From assembly GCF_036417845.1 (NCBI RefSeq), contig NC_089980.1:54310501-54374500 (forward strand): a stretch of DNA of 64,000 nucleotides, in the 5' to 3' direction. The notes beneath the pieces were generated by a model that was not told the DNA's origin, did no database searches, and saw only the letters and a list, made by a program, of their open reading frames with translations. This DNA comes from Apteryx mantelli (lineage: Eukaryota; Chordata; Aves; Apterygiformes; Apterygidae). Made by a program: the position numbers and the translations under genes. Shown here piece by piece: positions 50,801 to 62,386 of the stretch (its first letter is position 1; each line of letters begins with the position of its first letter).

Positions 50801-51794
50801 TGGTGATGTGGCAATGAGTTTTTTCCTCCTCTGCAGCTAAAAGAAACCTAGTCTTGTGGCAGCAGTGGCAGAAATTAGGTGACATTTAGTATGACAGAGC
50901 TTGTCCAGCCTGCAGTAGACAGCACTGCCTCTTCTTGCTTTTCATTTGGGATGACAGGGTACTGCTGCTCCTCAGAATAACACTCCCAACAGCCTGGGGA
51001 CGGGAAGGCAGATAAGTCAGTCCCCTTCATTGGCTCCGTGGGTAAAATGGGGCAGCATTAGGACTACTAAGTCCTTCCTTCTTTCATGGAGACATTCACT
51101 TTTTTGAAAAATCTATGGGAGCTTTGTGAGGAGTCATCAGCTTTCTGGAAAGAAAATATTAGTTTTTTCAGACTATGAGTCTCTCTGAAAGCCTTTTCCT
51201 CCTGACTGGCGGTGTCATCCTCTACTGAAGTAACTCCAGCATTACAGCCTTCATGGAAGGAATAACTAAGGGGCTGGTGAAGAGGTCTTGAACTTCAATA
51301 ACTGTCCAGTCGATGTATTAAGATGAACAAAAATCAGGCCAGTTAACTTTATTTCACTCATATCACAACCCAGGAGTTACTCTGTGTCTGTTCATTCATC
51401 CCTGCCGAAGGCTTGTACTATCTATTGGGTAAGCGAAGCAGAAAGTTGGGGAGCAATGCACCTTACTCAGTGGATCCCGCAGACTAGCAGAACCACTCAA
51501 ACTTGAAAAGGAATAAAATACAATAATAATTTAACAGGTAAGAAAAACACTCCACATAACACTTGAAGGGATATAAATGACTCATTCTGAGAAAATAAAT
51601 ACAACAAATATTAAAACCTGTGCATTATAGTATCAGTATAGTATCAGTACTGTTTCTTTGTAGGTGGTGTTAGCGACTGGAGGAATCTTTTTGAGGAAAA
51701 GCATAATCTGGAAATGGACAAAATGTACAAGGAACACTTAGCAGCAACCACTCTTGGAACAAGGTTAAACTATGATGTGTATTGCAAAATCTGA
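44689..51794 (+). CDS. SULT6B1L: SULT6B1-like cytosolic sulfotransferase, seven exons, complete
   Basis: Exons: 44689-44890, 46362-46498, 47594-47683, 48096-48222, 49109-49203, 50350-50506, 51664-51794; all introns are GT/AG. They join to 939 bases, 312 residues plus stop. The family transfers sulfonate from PAPS to hydroxyl or amine groups of small molecules in the cytosol. Seen: PAPS 5'-phosphosulfate loop FPKSGTNW (64-71); catalytic-type His127 in IRTH; RNPKDLATSYYHF with Arg149 and Ser157 in the 3'-phosphate positions; 3'-phosphate loop RKGGVSDW (268-275). Most ligands are intact, so it is probably active. Phe212 replaces the usual adenine-contact Tyr. The tail NLFEEKHNLEMDKMYKEHLA matches the SULT6B1 tail rather than SULT1/2 and lacks the KTVE dimer motif, as SULT6B1 does. 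The symbol is tentative: I am sure of the SULT6B1 subfamily, not of which paralogue this is. The substrate is unknown. Confidence 0.94.
44925..45018 (+). repeat. Trinucleotide-rich low-complexity tract in SULT intron 1
   Basis: Mixed AAT, AGC, AAC and ACT triplets start 35 bases after the exon 1 donor. The tract is imperfect and therefore probably not highly unstable. Confidence 0.8.
46362..46498 (+). CDS. SULT6B1L: SULT6B1-like exon 2 (residues 68-113)
   Basis: The acceptor is CTTCCAG|GTACAAACTGG and the donor TACGAG|GTGGGC. It encodes TNWFGQILSDLIATAAKNNK, a hydrophilic Asn/His-rich linker, then PYLEIGDPEKYE. The linker is about eight residues longer than I recall for human SULT6B1. Confidence 0.95.
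47594..47683 (+). CDS. SULT6B1L: SULT6B1-like exon 3 (residues 114-143)
   Basis: The acceptor is ATTGAAG|CGGATG and the donor GCCAAA|GTGAGT. The 30-codon exon encodes RMKKLPPRRLIRTHMSPQNL, then PESIFKNKAK, with the catalytic-type His at 127. Confidence 0.94.
48096..48222 (+). CDS. SULT6B1L: SULT6B1-like exon 4 (residues 144-186)
   Basis: The acceptor is TTTCCAG|ATACTG and the donor GAAAAG|GTATTG. It encodes LLLRNPKDLATSYYHF with the Arg and Ser that hold the PAPS 3'-phosphate, then YESWDSFFKDFMAGK. Confidence 0.95.
49109..49203 (+). CDS. SULT6B1L: SULT6B1-like exon 5 (residues 186-217)
   Basis: The acceptor is TTATACAG|TGCCATGG and the donor AAAGAG|GTAAGT. It encodes PWGSYFNYLSEWNKYIVSEN, then VMPVSFEEVKE. 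The VSFEEVKE stretch is the usual hydrophobic-Y-E-D/E-M-K-E motif with Phe (212) for Tyr. Confidence 0.93.
50350..50506 (+). CDS. SULT6B1L: SULT6B1-like exon 6 (residues 218-270)
   Basis: The acceptor is CCTAACAG|AATACA and the donor CGTAAAG|GTGAAT. It encodes NTYLGVKKIVEFFEFPLNEE, then SSFQSMKTNSKNTHG and VLFRK. It carries the first part of the RKG PAPS-binding loop. Confidence 0.94.
51664..51794 (+). CDS. SULT6B1L: SULT6B1-like exon 7 (residues 270-312) and stop
   Basis: The acceptor is TTTGTAG|GTGGTG. It encodes GGVSDWRNLFEEKHNLEMDK, then MYKEHLAATTLGTRLNYDVY and CKI before TGA at 51792-51794. The tail is diagnostic of SULT6B1, where residues like TSLGAKLKYESYC are expected. Confidence 0.95.
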
Positions 51795-52590
51795 AGGATA
51801 AAACTGAACTTTTGAAGCAAACATTTCTTGAACTCTGACCAGGAGTGCAGTTGCATGATGTACAGGAGGCAAGTGGATGTTGCAGATAAATTTTATTCAG
51901 ACTACAGCTGTCTTTATAGTGACAGCAGTGTATATCAGGTTTTGATTTTAAATGTAAGACCTTTGGCATACTGAGATGGTGTTCATTTACTGGATAGTAT
52001 TATAATTAATCACATACAGATGAATCAAACAGCTCTGCTTCACAGTATACCATCTTAAGGAAATATTCTATTTCCCCTTTTATTATCAAGCTTTTCAGTC
52101 TTGCTAGGCTGCTTAGGAGTATTTGATACCTGGAGACTTTGTTAAAAAATATTTCAATTTGGGCTACTTCTTGGCAGAAAGATTTCAAATCAAGGGAATT
52201 TTTTTCACTGACTTCATTGGAAATTGAATTAAATCTATATTAAACACTGATAAAAACGAAGGAGGCATTGCAATGCTTAAAACAATAGTAGCTCAATCTT
52301 TTTAAAGTGTAGTTATCTTTTTATAAGGAGAATATCAGCCTCTCTCTGCATAGCTTTGGGTAATTTTGATGCATATCTACTGCTGTATATTCTCTGTTAG
52401 GTGCTATGCTTTTTTGCATCTGAATCTTATTAACCCATAATATGCCAGCTTGAGCATCCTGTTTTTTTTAAGCTTATAAGAATGATTGTAATAAAACAAA
52501 CAGTTCATGTTTGTATGTGTTATTCCTAGGCACTACTTTTTTTTTTTATTGATTTAGTCACAATAAAATAAAGCTACAGCTTATAGCTGT
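51795..52590 (+). other. SULT6B1L: 3' UTR of the SULT6B1-like gene
   Basis: AT-rich sequence between the stop codon and the clustered poly(A) signals, about 0.8 kb. The exact cleavage site is not determined. Confidence 0.65.
52562..52572 (+). promoter_or_regulatory. SULT6B1L: Overlapping poly(A) signals of the SULT6B1-like gene
   Basis: Two overlapping AATAAA hexamers (AATAAAATAAA) lie about 770 bases after the stop codon. A further AATAAA at about 52,489-52,496 could serve as an earlier signal. Confidence 0.65.
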
Positions 52591-55500
52591 CTTTTAAATT
52601 GTTTCATGGATTTCCAATGCCTCCCACACCTGTCTTTCTGTGAGATCTGGTCCTGGTTTGAGAGGAGCCATGAGTCAGCTGTGAGGTGACAGTTGGAGAA
52701 ACAAGAGGCTGATCCATAGCCATAATTTCTCAAGTTACATCACTGAGTGATGTTCTTTGGTTACCTGCAGGCATCAGCTTCTCTGATAATGTTAGGAATA
52801 TTAGTAATCACTAATGGTTGCTTTACCTGTTAATCCACTGCTGTATGGAGAAGAATCAGAACCAGTATTTACCTGACTGACCTGAATGTGGGAAAGTGAC
52901 TGGGAGAAGCTCCTGGTCAGGCCTTGGTTCCTAGCTACTTTTTCTGTCCATGCAGGTCTGGTCTGAAGTCAAAAGTTTTCAAACTTGCAGACTTTCATGT
53001 GGGGGGTCCTAGAAGCTCAATGCACCTGGCAATGCCGTATTAGCAGTAGGTATTTTTTGTGGGAGGGACGTGTCTTGGCTCTTGCTGGGGAATTCCGCGA
53101 AGATCTGATCCAGATGTTAGTTTTTAAGGACTTTCAGAAAAACTCAGAAGAAAATTCTAGGCTAAACTTCATCTAACCTTCCAGAAACTTGCCCTGCCTG
53201 AGCGCAGTAAGGCTTGTAATAGCCAGTTGCACTGCGTAGACAGCCTGTGTGCTGACCCCAAGGGCAACTGTATTCTCTAGCTTTTCTTAGGTCCTTACAT
53301 GTGTCTGGGACAGGGCCTACACCTTCCCTGGGAAGTAGAGCAACCTGCAACCTTATGCAGCTGACAAAACTCAACATGTCCCATGCTCATTGCAGTGTCT
53401 GAACCGCATAATTTTTGGATCAAAGACTCTGAGAAGGATTTTTCCCTGCTACTAGTTGCTGCAGACCGTGGTAGGACAAGGCTCTGCACCTGAATATTGA
53501 AACTCTGTCTCACCTGTGGTCCCAGGAATACTTTTCTCCTCCTGGTTCCTGAGCAGTGAGGGAAGGAAATTGCATAGTTCAGATGCAGAGAGTGCAAGTG
53601 CTGGACTCCCCCTGCAAAATAGGGATGTTTTTTAATCTCTTTTAAACTTCCAGATTAGGAAAGAGAGCTTCTAACAAATCTACAGTTCATTTTAGTAAGT
53701 TTTCTTCTGCAAGTCAGTTCCCTACATAGCAGCTGATTGCTTCTGCTCACTGCTCTGTGAAGGTGCTGCATTAACATTTCTATAAAGAAAATATAGTTCA
53801 GGAATCAACTATTTAAACATTCAGTACTCTTTTTTCATCAGGGTGTTTCCTCAGACCAGCTCTTTATCCACTCTTCAAAGCAGTGTTGTGCCTTTCTCCC
53901 TCACCCTACAATTCTCCAACCTGATAGGCTTGGAGAAGGGTAATATTTTGCATTTCTACCACTTTTCTTCCACAGCTTGCTTTGAGTCAGTATGTGTCAA
54001 CTTAACTGGAGATCACTTTGCTCTTTTTCCAAGTCAACAACTACTGAAGGTTAGTAGGAGCTCCACTGGAAGGAAAGATAAGTGTGGGGGATTAAAGCCT
54101 AATGAGTGAAACAATAGTTTCCCACAATATGATCTGGGCTGTGTACAATAAGCCCTTCACCAAAAAACTGTGTTATTCAGACCAGATTTCTTTGTATGAA
54201 TTAGTAACTATTCTTATTCTAGGCCTCAAAGCTTCAAGTAAAATCAAGTAAAAACCATTGTAAACAATGAGGTGTCACCAATCCATTGAGGGATAGGGTG
54301 TGGGAAAGCCCGGGTGATCCAGCAAAGCTAGTCTCAGCATCCCCTGTTCCACAGGGAGTCAAGGATCCCAGTTACCAAACAACCTCTGTGGCTGATCACA
54401 GGACAGAGCCCCAGCATGGCAACAGCACTGGAACTATTCAGGAGTGAAAAGTTATTTGTTACCTTGTCATTGTACATTAGCAGGAGTCCTGTTGCCTTGT
54501 GGCTGACTTTTACTCAGTGTAATTTGGATAAAGTCTGCAGAGTCACAGCTGTTATAAAATTGCTCTTCAGATGGCTATACGGGCTTCAAGACATGGTGAA
54601 TGAATTCAAAACTGGACCAGTCCCAGGTGTTCATCCTCCCTAGCCACTCTGAAGAACTCTGCCATCTCAGGCTGGAGGTAGTGGGGGAGACAGGGGATGG
54701 CCAGGAGGACTGAGCTCCTGAAGCAGTTCCTGACCTGTATCCCTGGTGCATCCAGAAAACTGTCATCATTTTAAGAATACTTTAAAGCAGGATGCTAAAA
54801 GCTGCATGTATTCAGACATTTCATCATTAACTGTGTGACAGCAGCAACTGTGGAGTTTCTGGAGTGTAGAACAGTAATAGGTACTGCCAGAAAAACACTT
54901 AAACTAATCATCTAAAGATATAAAAGTCTTGTCTTTTCCAAGCCCCATGTGGAAATATATTTCAGACATATCTTAGTATGTCTGGTGAGCTGTGCTATTA
55001 CTGACTCTTTTTATGTCTTATATGTTTGGAGATAAAACCCCCTCATCCTTACACAATGAAAGAAATCTCAACATAGGAAATGGACTTGAATTAGGAAATG
55101 TGGAAAGAAAGATGAAAGCTAAGGGATACTGTTAGGATCAAAAAAGAGAGTGGTGACAATGAGGGAGCCTTTGAGACTAAGAAGGAAGGAGGGGGAAACA
55201 GAAAGAGGGAGAAGCTTTCATGTTTTTGTATCTGTTTTTTTCTTGGAATCAAAGGGGACTGTGCATTTTGATTAACTCTAAGCTATAAAAGTTCCCCAGA
55301 ATGGAGTTGTGAAGAGAAAATTGTCCAGTGCCAGGTACATCAAGTGAAATATGAGCTCACCTTTCCCCTCTAAGAATGAATCTAGAGGTAACAAATGGAA
55401 TCTAAATAGAGAAGAAAAAAGTGAAGGAGTCCTGCTGGAGCTCAAAATATAGATTGTCAAGATGAACCAAACCTGCTGACCATAAGAAAAAAGGAAGCGA

Positions 55501-58500
55501 AAATCATGAGGGGAACAAATATACAGTTTTTTATTAGAGCGGGAGGGTAAGAAAATGGTAGAACATGGAAAAAGGAGAAATGGGGAGAAAGAATTCTCCA
55601 GAAGTTTTACAGTGAGTACTTGACATCTGGTCCACAGTAGAACGTTTTCAGCAGAGCCCCTCAGTAACTGAGTACGCCCAGGAGACAGGCCAAGAAGACC
55701 TGAGTGGCTGCACAAGTGGACTAACCCACTTTGCTCTAGGGCTAGCTCCAGTTCAGGACTGAGACACATTGCCTGGGCACTGTGAGGGAGTGTGAGTTAG
55801 TCTGGTATGTATATCTCTACAGAAATATTTCATTATTCATGAGCACTGGGTTCTCTTGGGAACAAAATGCACCACAGGAATTTCTCATTTGCAAATAATG
55901 AGATGCTGCATGAGGCAGGAGAAGAAAGACAGGCAGTTACAAGGTAACTGTATTCAGGACAGGAAAGTCTGATTATATGGCTACTGCATGATATACTGGG
56001 AAGCCCGTACTGCAACACTAGCTTTGCTAGTCTGTGTCTAGCAGGGCTTAGAGTGCCTGTTCAGCATCAGCTTGTCCAAGCTGACCCCTGAGGAAATGAT
56101 GCATGAGCTCTTCATGTATTTCTTCTGGGAAAAACTTTTTGCTAAGGCACAGAGCAGCATGACCCAAGACAGCCTGGGTCCAGCACTACATGCAGAGCAC
56201 TAGGAAATACAGCACAGACATCTGGAGAAGCTCCACAGGGAGCCATCTCATGTCTCTCAGGTTTTGTTAGATATGAAGCTGCCAAAAAGAGTTATGCTGC
56301 TAAGATCATCTTGGAAGCAACTCAGGAGTGTTTATCACTCAGTGACATGTCTGAGCTTGTAACTCTTGTTCCAACACTAGCTACCATTAATCTTCAGTCC
56401 AACTAAACTGCACACAGATAGTTGAGAATTGGGTGTTTCTAGAGAAGAGATGCACAAATTACTATTTTCATCCCTATTTCCATATATCAGCTCATCTCTC
56501 CTGTACCCCTAATCTGCATAGCTTATGACTCCCACAGCAGAGCCCTGTGTCTTCCTCCTATATCCCAAACCTCACTCCCAGCTGTACACGACAAAGCCCT
56601 TGTCCTACTCCAGAATGCACAGCATGGAGCATGTTCAGCTTGCTTAGTCCTCTGGTCTAAGGGACTCAGGGAGAGATGAAAAAAAGTGGTATGGCATGGG
56701 CCGAGAGTAAGTAGGACGAATGACTGGTGGTGCCCATGTGTTGGCCTGGTAGCCAGCTAATCAGCATCTGAATTAGCCCACAGGCCATTAGCTGGCAGCT
56801 CTACTTTAAACTTTCCAAAGCATTAATTTGCAGTGTCATTGATGGGGACTTAACAAAATCCATGGAAAAGCATGTTTTGAAAAAAAACCAACAACATAAA
56901 AACATTGTTTATTTTACATGACTTTCCAATCCTGATATTGCAATATTTGAATAAAACTAAATATCTTTTATAAGTTAAATGAAAGAAACAGTAAAAATAT
57001 CTTAAGACAAGAAATTAAATTATCTTCCCTCTGTGAAAACACACGTTTTTGACTATGCTTATGACCCCACCTGGACATTTCCAACTCCTCTAGGAATATA
57101 CCCACTCATGTATCATGTGCCCTACTGAGCAAGTTACATTTGCTTTGATAATCCTGATTTGTGCATTTCAGTTCATATATCTAAAATTAGAATTATAGTT
57201 ACTGTTTGCAAAGAATGTGACATGAGTAATTTTTTCCTTTTCTTAGGCCTCTTAATAACCTGTTCCAAGATATCTACTTAATCAGCTTTGTTTATCATCT
57301 AGTAGATTTGTGTTTCAGATATGGCCACATATGCATTACCACATTACACTTTGTCTGTATGACATAATTACTTCTGTATTAAAGATTCCAGAGCTTTGAC
57401 TATTTTAGGAGCATAGAGCATAATGGGATTATGATCAGTTTGCAGGCAACAGGAGATTTACTGTTTTAGCAAAACTCAGAAAGTCCTCCAAACATCAGTG
57501 AATGTTTTGTAAGGCTTTGACATTGTTTTTGCCTCCCGCTGCCCATCTGTCCCCCTTCCTCCTTTACTTTTGATGTCAAATTCTATGGATACCCATTGGA
57601 GCAACAAGTTACTTTTTGACTGGCATTGTGAATCAGGTCGCTGGCCTGACTCCTCCTTTTGCACATTTATGTAATAGCAAAATTCCAGAAGAAGATTCCT
57701 CCCCTCCTTTTTTTTTTTTTTTTTAATGTCACCAATATTGGTGGAAAACAGATCGGGTCTACAGGATAAAAAACAAAACCAAACAAAATACCCCCTCGCC
57801 CCCTCCTCCCCCCCAAGGAAATGCATCTCTTTTGTGATGGTTTGAGCAGTCTGTTAACATACAGCTTACGTATGCAGATTAGTATGAGAAGGTGATTGCT
57901 CCAAAATTCTGTGACAAGAAATGCTGTCTTTGCTGGCACGTCCATCCTCAGTACCCAGTAGAGAATTAACAGGGGGGAGAGGGCAGTTAACCTTTGTATC
58001 TGTACTTTGGCCACTAGCCAATGCATAAATAGAGATGTTGAAAGCTGGGGAAAATTGCTTATTTCCTACCTTGTTCCAGCAGAGGGATTAAAAAAGTGGA
58101 AACTCTCCAGAGATAGCAAAGCTGAAAAAGAGCTGTGAGAGTGAAGTTTAGGCAGAGCTGGGTATACTTCTGTATTTTTGTGTTTTGATCGTTGTCTAAC
58201 CTGACATTGTGACAAACCTAGGTCTGGGAAGGCGAGCTTCACTGAGAAGACCGTACAGTTCAGGACAAAAATCAAAAAGTGAAAGAGGATTCAAGAGAAT
58301 CCTTCTACAAAGGATTAGATCCCAGATCAAACAGTATTTTAGAGGGTAAATAAAATGAGCCTGGATCACGTACAGAGGAATAAATCTTTTTCATCTGTCT
58401 TTCTGTATTTCCTGCAGTTTCAAGAAAATAACAATAGTGTCTTATAATCTGGTAAATAATCTGTTTTGTGGCTATTTGCTCCCATCTGTCATGCACTCCT

Positions 58501-61500
58501 GAGGAGTCACACTGTAGCCCTTCTGGGGTCCACCCAATTAATGTTCTGGGAGCATATAGGTATAAGCTATTGATAAGATTAAGAATTCAGCAACCGGGCT
58601 CACATGGACATATTACTGATCTATGGATCCCAGATTTTAACAGAGAGTATATTAGGAACATGGATCTGTGGACCAAGATTAATTCTACATTCTCTTAAAA
58701 TTGGAAGGCATAATAATCTTTTGAACCATCAGAACTGGTAAATGTCAAGATAGGAAGATCTATGAAAATTTCTTAAGCTAATTTTTATCTAATTCTGAAT
58801 CTAGTATGTAGAAGATTGCTATAGCGTACATGTATATAGCACAATAAAGGTAAAAAGATTATGCAGCCACCAAATAAGACGTTCATACCCAAGTAAAGAT
58901 TTCCTTAAGAACCCAGTTCTTTTGCTCAGCAGCAAAACAGCATTTGAATGGGGTCTTTCTTTACATAATCGCAGTTTTGGGGAACTGAGGTATGTAGAGT
59001 CGAGCATGGTTCTTGTGGTGGTAGTTTACCAAACCTTTCACTTACTTCAAGGCAAAGCAGCTAATACACTCAGGGCTCAATGTCTGGAGTGTTTGCATCT
59101 AGGAATGTAATTGGATGAGGTTGGCTAATTTTTAACAAGAAATACTAGCTTTTTTACCGAATGAGTGAACAGTGATTTATTCTTCTTGTTGTCTCAACAA
59201 GCAGTTTATCTAAGGCAAGTAGCACTCTGTGATGTAGAAAAAACAAGGAGGGTGAAAAGTCTGCTTTATTGAAATCAACAGAAGAAAACACCTTTTAGCT
59301 TTAGAAGGACCAGGACTTCATTCAGAGTAACAGAAGAGAGAAGTAAGTATGGCTATAGCCCTTCCTTTGCTGTAATCCCACTCCCAGTAAATCCCATTCC
59401 CTCAGCTGAAGGATTGCATCCTATCACCCCAGTCTCTGTCTGGAGGCTTTGGCTCCCCTCTGATCAAGCACAGGCTAAACTATTCAAGGGGAAGAATTGA
59501 CACATTTGGCATTTCCATGGTAAAGCCAATTCCACTTTAAGCTCTACTTCTCATGGACTCAGTAGTGGAGCCCAGGAAATGTCCCCCTGGGGTTGATGGA
59601 TGATCAGAGGGATATTGGGATAGCTTCATGAATGGATCAAGGTTCAAATCTTAAATCTAATTGGGTCATTTTGGAAGACTAATCTATGGAAGCCTTTTCC
59701 AGAGTCTGACTGAGATGAATGCAGTTCATAGCAATAATTACAGAGACATATTTTTTCCCATTTAACATCTGAGTGTACAATGTCTTGAGGGTATGTTTGG
59801 GGGCTGCTTTGGTGTTTCATTTAACAGAAAATGGATCCACATAAGCAGAGCTGCTCACTAGGCAATTGTCACCTGGCAGTGTCCTGCGCCTATCACAGGA
59901 AAGGTCACCAGCCTCTTTCTGCAAAGCTCCACAATCAGGAGAGATCAGGTCTGATACTTTACAGGAAGTCAGGAACCTTTAGAGGCATTGTGGTCACTTC
60001 AATAGCAAATACTGCTAATCTGGAGATTACCAAATCCTTTAATCTATTTTTAATCTCCATGTTTTTGAAGCTGCTTCTTAGAAACTTTAAACCAGCTGAT
60101 GTTTTCCTGCAGTCTCCTCTTTCAGTATTTGGCAGGATCGGAGGGTCTTTCTTATGTAACTTGTACAGTGCAAGATACAGTGCTCCCATCTCTCAGCTAA
60201 GGTATCATAGCAGATGGCTGTATCAAAGATTCACATTACTAAATCTTGATCCTGCTATTTTTTCCAAGAAATTTAACTCTCCTCAAAATCTCTTCTCATG
60301 ACTTAGGTCTTCTAATTGGTTTTTCTCCACTAATATGTTTTGTTGGTTCCTGAGGATAAAACATGCCTCCAAGGAATAATTGACCTGATTGCCTTTTCTG
60401 GCAAAAATACACTGGAAATCCTCTGGATTTTTTCTCTCAAAGTTTCTCCAGACTATTCTGTCAGGAATAGAATGTGGGAGTGAAATGAGCTGTTTCTATC
60501 ATGGCAACCCTTGTCATGTTGTTGCCTGAGATAGATCAAACATTTATATATGTTTTCTTTGCTTTTTTACTCTCCCTACCCTTCTGTTGCCAGCAGATAA
60601 AAATCCCAATTAAACATATTTTTTAGCTTTAGTCCATGACAGTTTCATACCAAGGAAAGGTAAAAGTAAAAAAAAATTGAGGCTTTCATGTTTTGCTGGT
60701 GTGGCTGCTTACACGTAAAGAATCGGCAAATGTGGATACATGAGAACACTTCATGATACAGCAACTTCTACCAGAAATACTTTGTGTTACCCAAAATGTT
60801 GTACAAATTCTTCCAAACCTTTAAATAGCAAATTAGTCCTTTAGCTTCTTTCTGCTGCAGCCAGTCCAGCTCCCACTAATGCCAGTGAAGTGACTGCAGA
60901 TGGTGCCAGCTGGCTGCATTTTGGTGCTACCCATCTCATTCTACAAATGGATGAGAGAAGAGTCACATGATGCCACTTGGTTCAGACACTCCATGCACAT
61001 AGGAGGTCTTTATATACTGACATAGCTTTACAGAAAAAAAGGGAAAAAGGGAAAAGCATAAGATTTCTATCAGCTATTCAAAATTGATGTCAAAATGCAA
61101 CACCTGTAGAGCTAGCTCAGCCTGCCAGTACTTCAGTGTGCCGCAGTGCCCAAACGTGAATTCCTAGGGGCGAGCAAATGGCAAAAGCATGCAGGTGCTC
61201 AGCTGCTAGCCCTCCTGCTTGGAGCGCCTGAAATGGCAAAATGGAGATAAGAAAGAATGAAGTTTAGATGCTTGTCATGAATTTTGGAGGGGAAATTTAT
61301 TTTTTTCATTCCTCTCTTCTTTATAACCCATTCTCATGTGAGACACATACCATTAAATCTGGTCCTAATTGTAGTTTTTCTAGTATGATCAGTGGAGTCA
61401 GAGGTTCATCACCTGAAGTACATCATAGATACTGATCATGATAACTGAGGCTATTATCAAATCAGTAATGACTAACCAGTTGCTAAACAATGATGGATCA

Positions 61501-62184
61501 TTAAGGAAAGAATGTATTTAAATTAGTCATTCTTAGGTAAGTTCCAGAAGGTTGAAACTCTGTATTGCAGTCAATTAGAGAAAAGCAATGGCAAAGAGTG
61601 TGTTAGTCCCTGTGCCTTCCCAGCTACCAGCTGAAGGGAGCAGCTGGCCACCATCACAGGACAGTCCACAGCTCACTAACACAGTGAATACTTTCTCTCT
61701 CCACCTCAATGCTTCTGATCCCAGTTTGGTGAGAATGATGAGTTATACAACAAAAAATCCCACCAGAGTGAATATTGAAAAGAACAGAATTACCATGAGG
61801 AATTTGATTATGCAATTTAAACTGTAGACTATATTGAGTGTCCTTGTATTTTGAAATATTACATTTACAAGGTCTGTGCTGTAATTATTTGCAGATTTTT
61901 GACATATGATACTTTGAGGTTAGATGAGATTTTTAACCTAAGATGAAATTACATTTTCTTGTTTTTCTTGTTGAGTTACTTTCAACTTCTGTTGATTTCA
62001 AAGGGTTCAAGTGACTTAAGGTCTTTGTCTGGAGTTACGTATTTCTTTACGGTTTCAGAAAAAGTAGTAAGCTATTGTTCACAGGATGCAAAAAAAAAAA
62101 AAAGGCTCTATTAAAAGGTAATCTGTGGTTCTCTTTCTCTGCATAGCATTTCATACTGTGAGAGAACCTGTGTAAGAGAGAAGA
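52591..62184. other. Intergenic region between the two intact sulfotransferase copies
   Basis: This is 9.5 kb in which no gene, sulfotransferase exon remnant or repeat family was recognised. A T17 run lies at 57708-57724. Open frames are short and lack family motifs. Just before the downstream gene there is a TATTAAAA (62109-62116) that could be a weak TATA element. CTCTTTCTCTGCATAG (ending about 62147) could instead be the acceptor of a 5' non-coding exon. Confidence 0.65.
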
Positions 62185-62386
62185 ATGGAAAAACCGAGGA
62201 AGCATTTTATTGATCTGGTAGACAAGGCAATCGTTGCTGCTAACACAATGGACCGTGAGGAACTGCTTTTTTCTTACAAGGGGATTCTCTACCCTGTTAC
62301 TGTTTGCAGTCCTGAAGTATTCAGAGCCATGGAGTCCCTTGAGGCCAGAACTGATGATGTCATTTTGGCAGGATACCCTAAATCTG
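62185..62386 (+). CDS. Second SULT6B1-like gene, exon 1 (residues 1-68)
   Basis: It ends AATCTG|GTGAAT. It encodes LLFSYKGILYPVTVCSPEVF, then RAMESLEARTDDVILAGYPK and SG. It is clearly collinear with exon 1 of the upstream copy throughout, without gaps. Confidence 0.94.

Larger units (their letters stand above)
44891..51663 (+). other. SULT6B1L: Introns 1-6 of the SULT6B1-like gene
   Basis: The introns are 44891-46361, 46499-47593, 47684-48095, 48223-49108, 49204-50349 and 50507-51663. No nested gene was recognised. Intron 1 shares scattered similarity with intron 1 of the downstream paralogue. Intron 2 holds a nested hairpin at 46,976-47,041. Intron 4 holds an AT-rich imperfect direct repeat near 49,030-49,090. 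Confidence 0.8.

Noticed and set aside
55278-55769. A 163-codon open frame on the minus strand, considered as a retroviral or LINE fragment
   Set aside because: No reverse transcriptase, gag or LTR features were visible, and the translation shows no family motif.
59831-60301. A 156-codon open frame on the plus strand
   Set aside because: No recognisable domain, no promoter or poly(A) context, and an antisense open frame of similar quality. Treated as chance.
61588-61827. A 79-codon open frame upstream of the second sulfotransferase, considered as a 5' coding exon
   Set aside because: It has no similarity to sulfotransferases. The downstream ATG already aligns with the family N-terminus.
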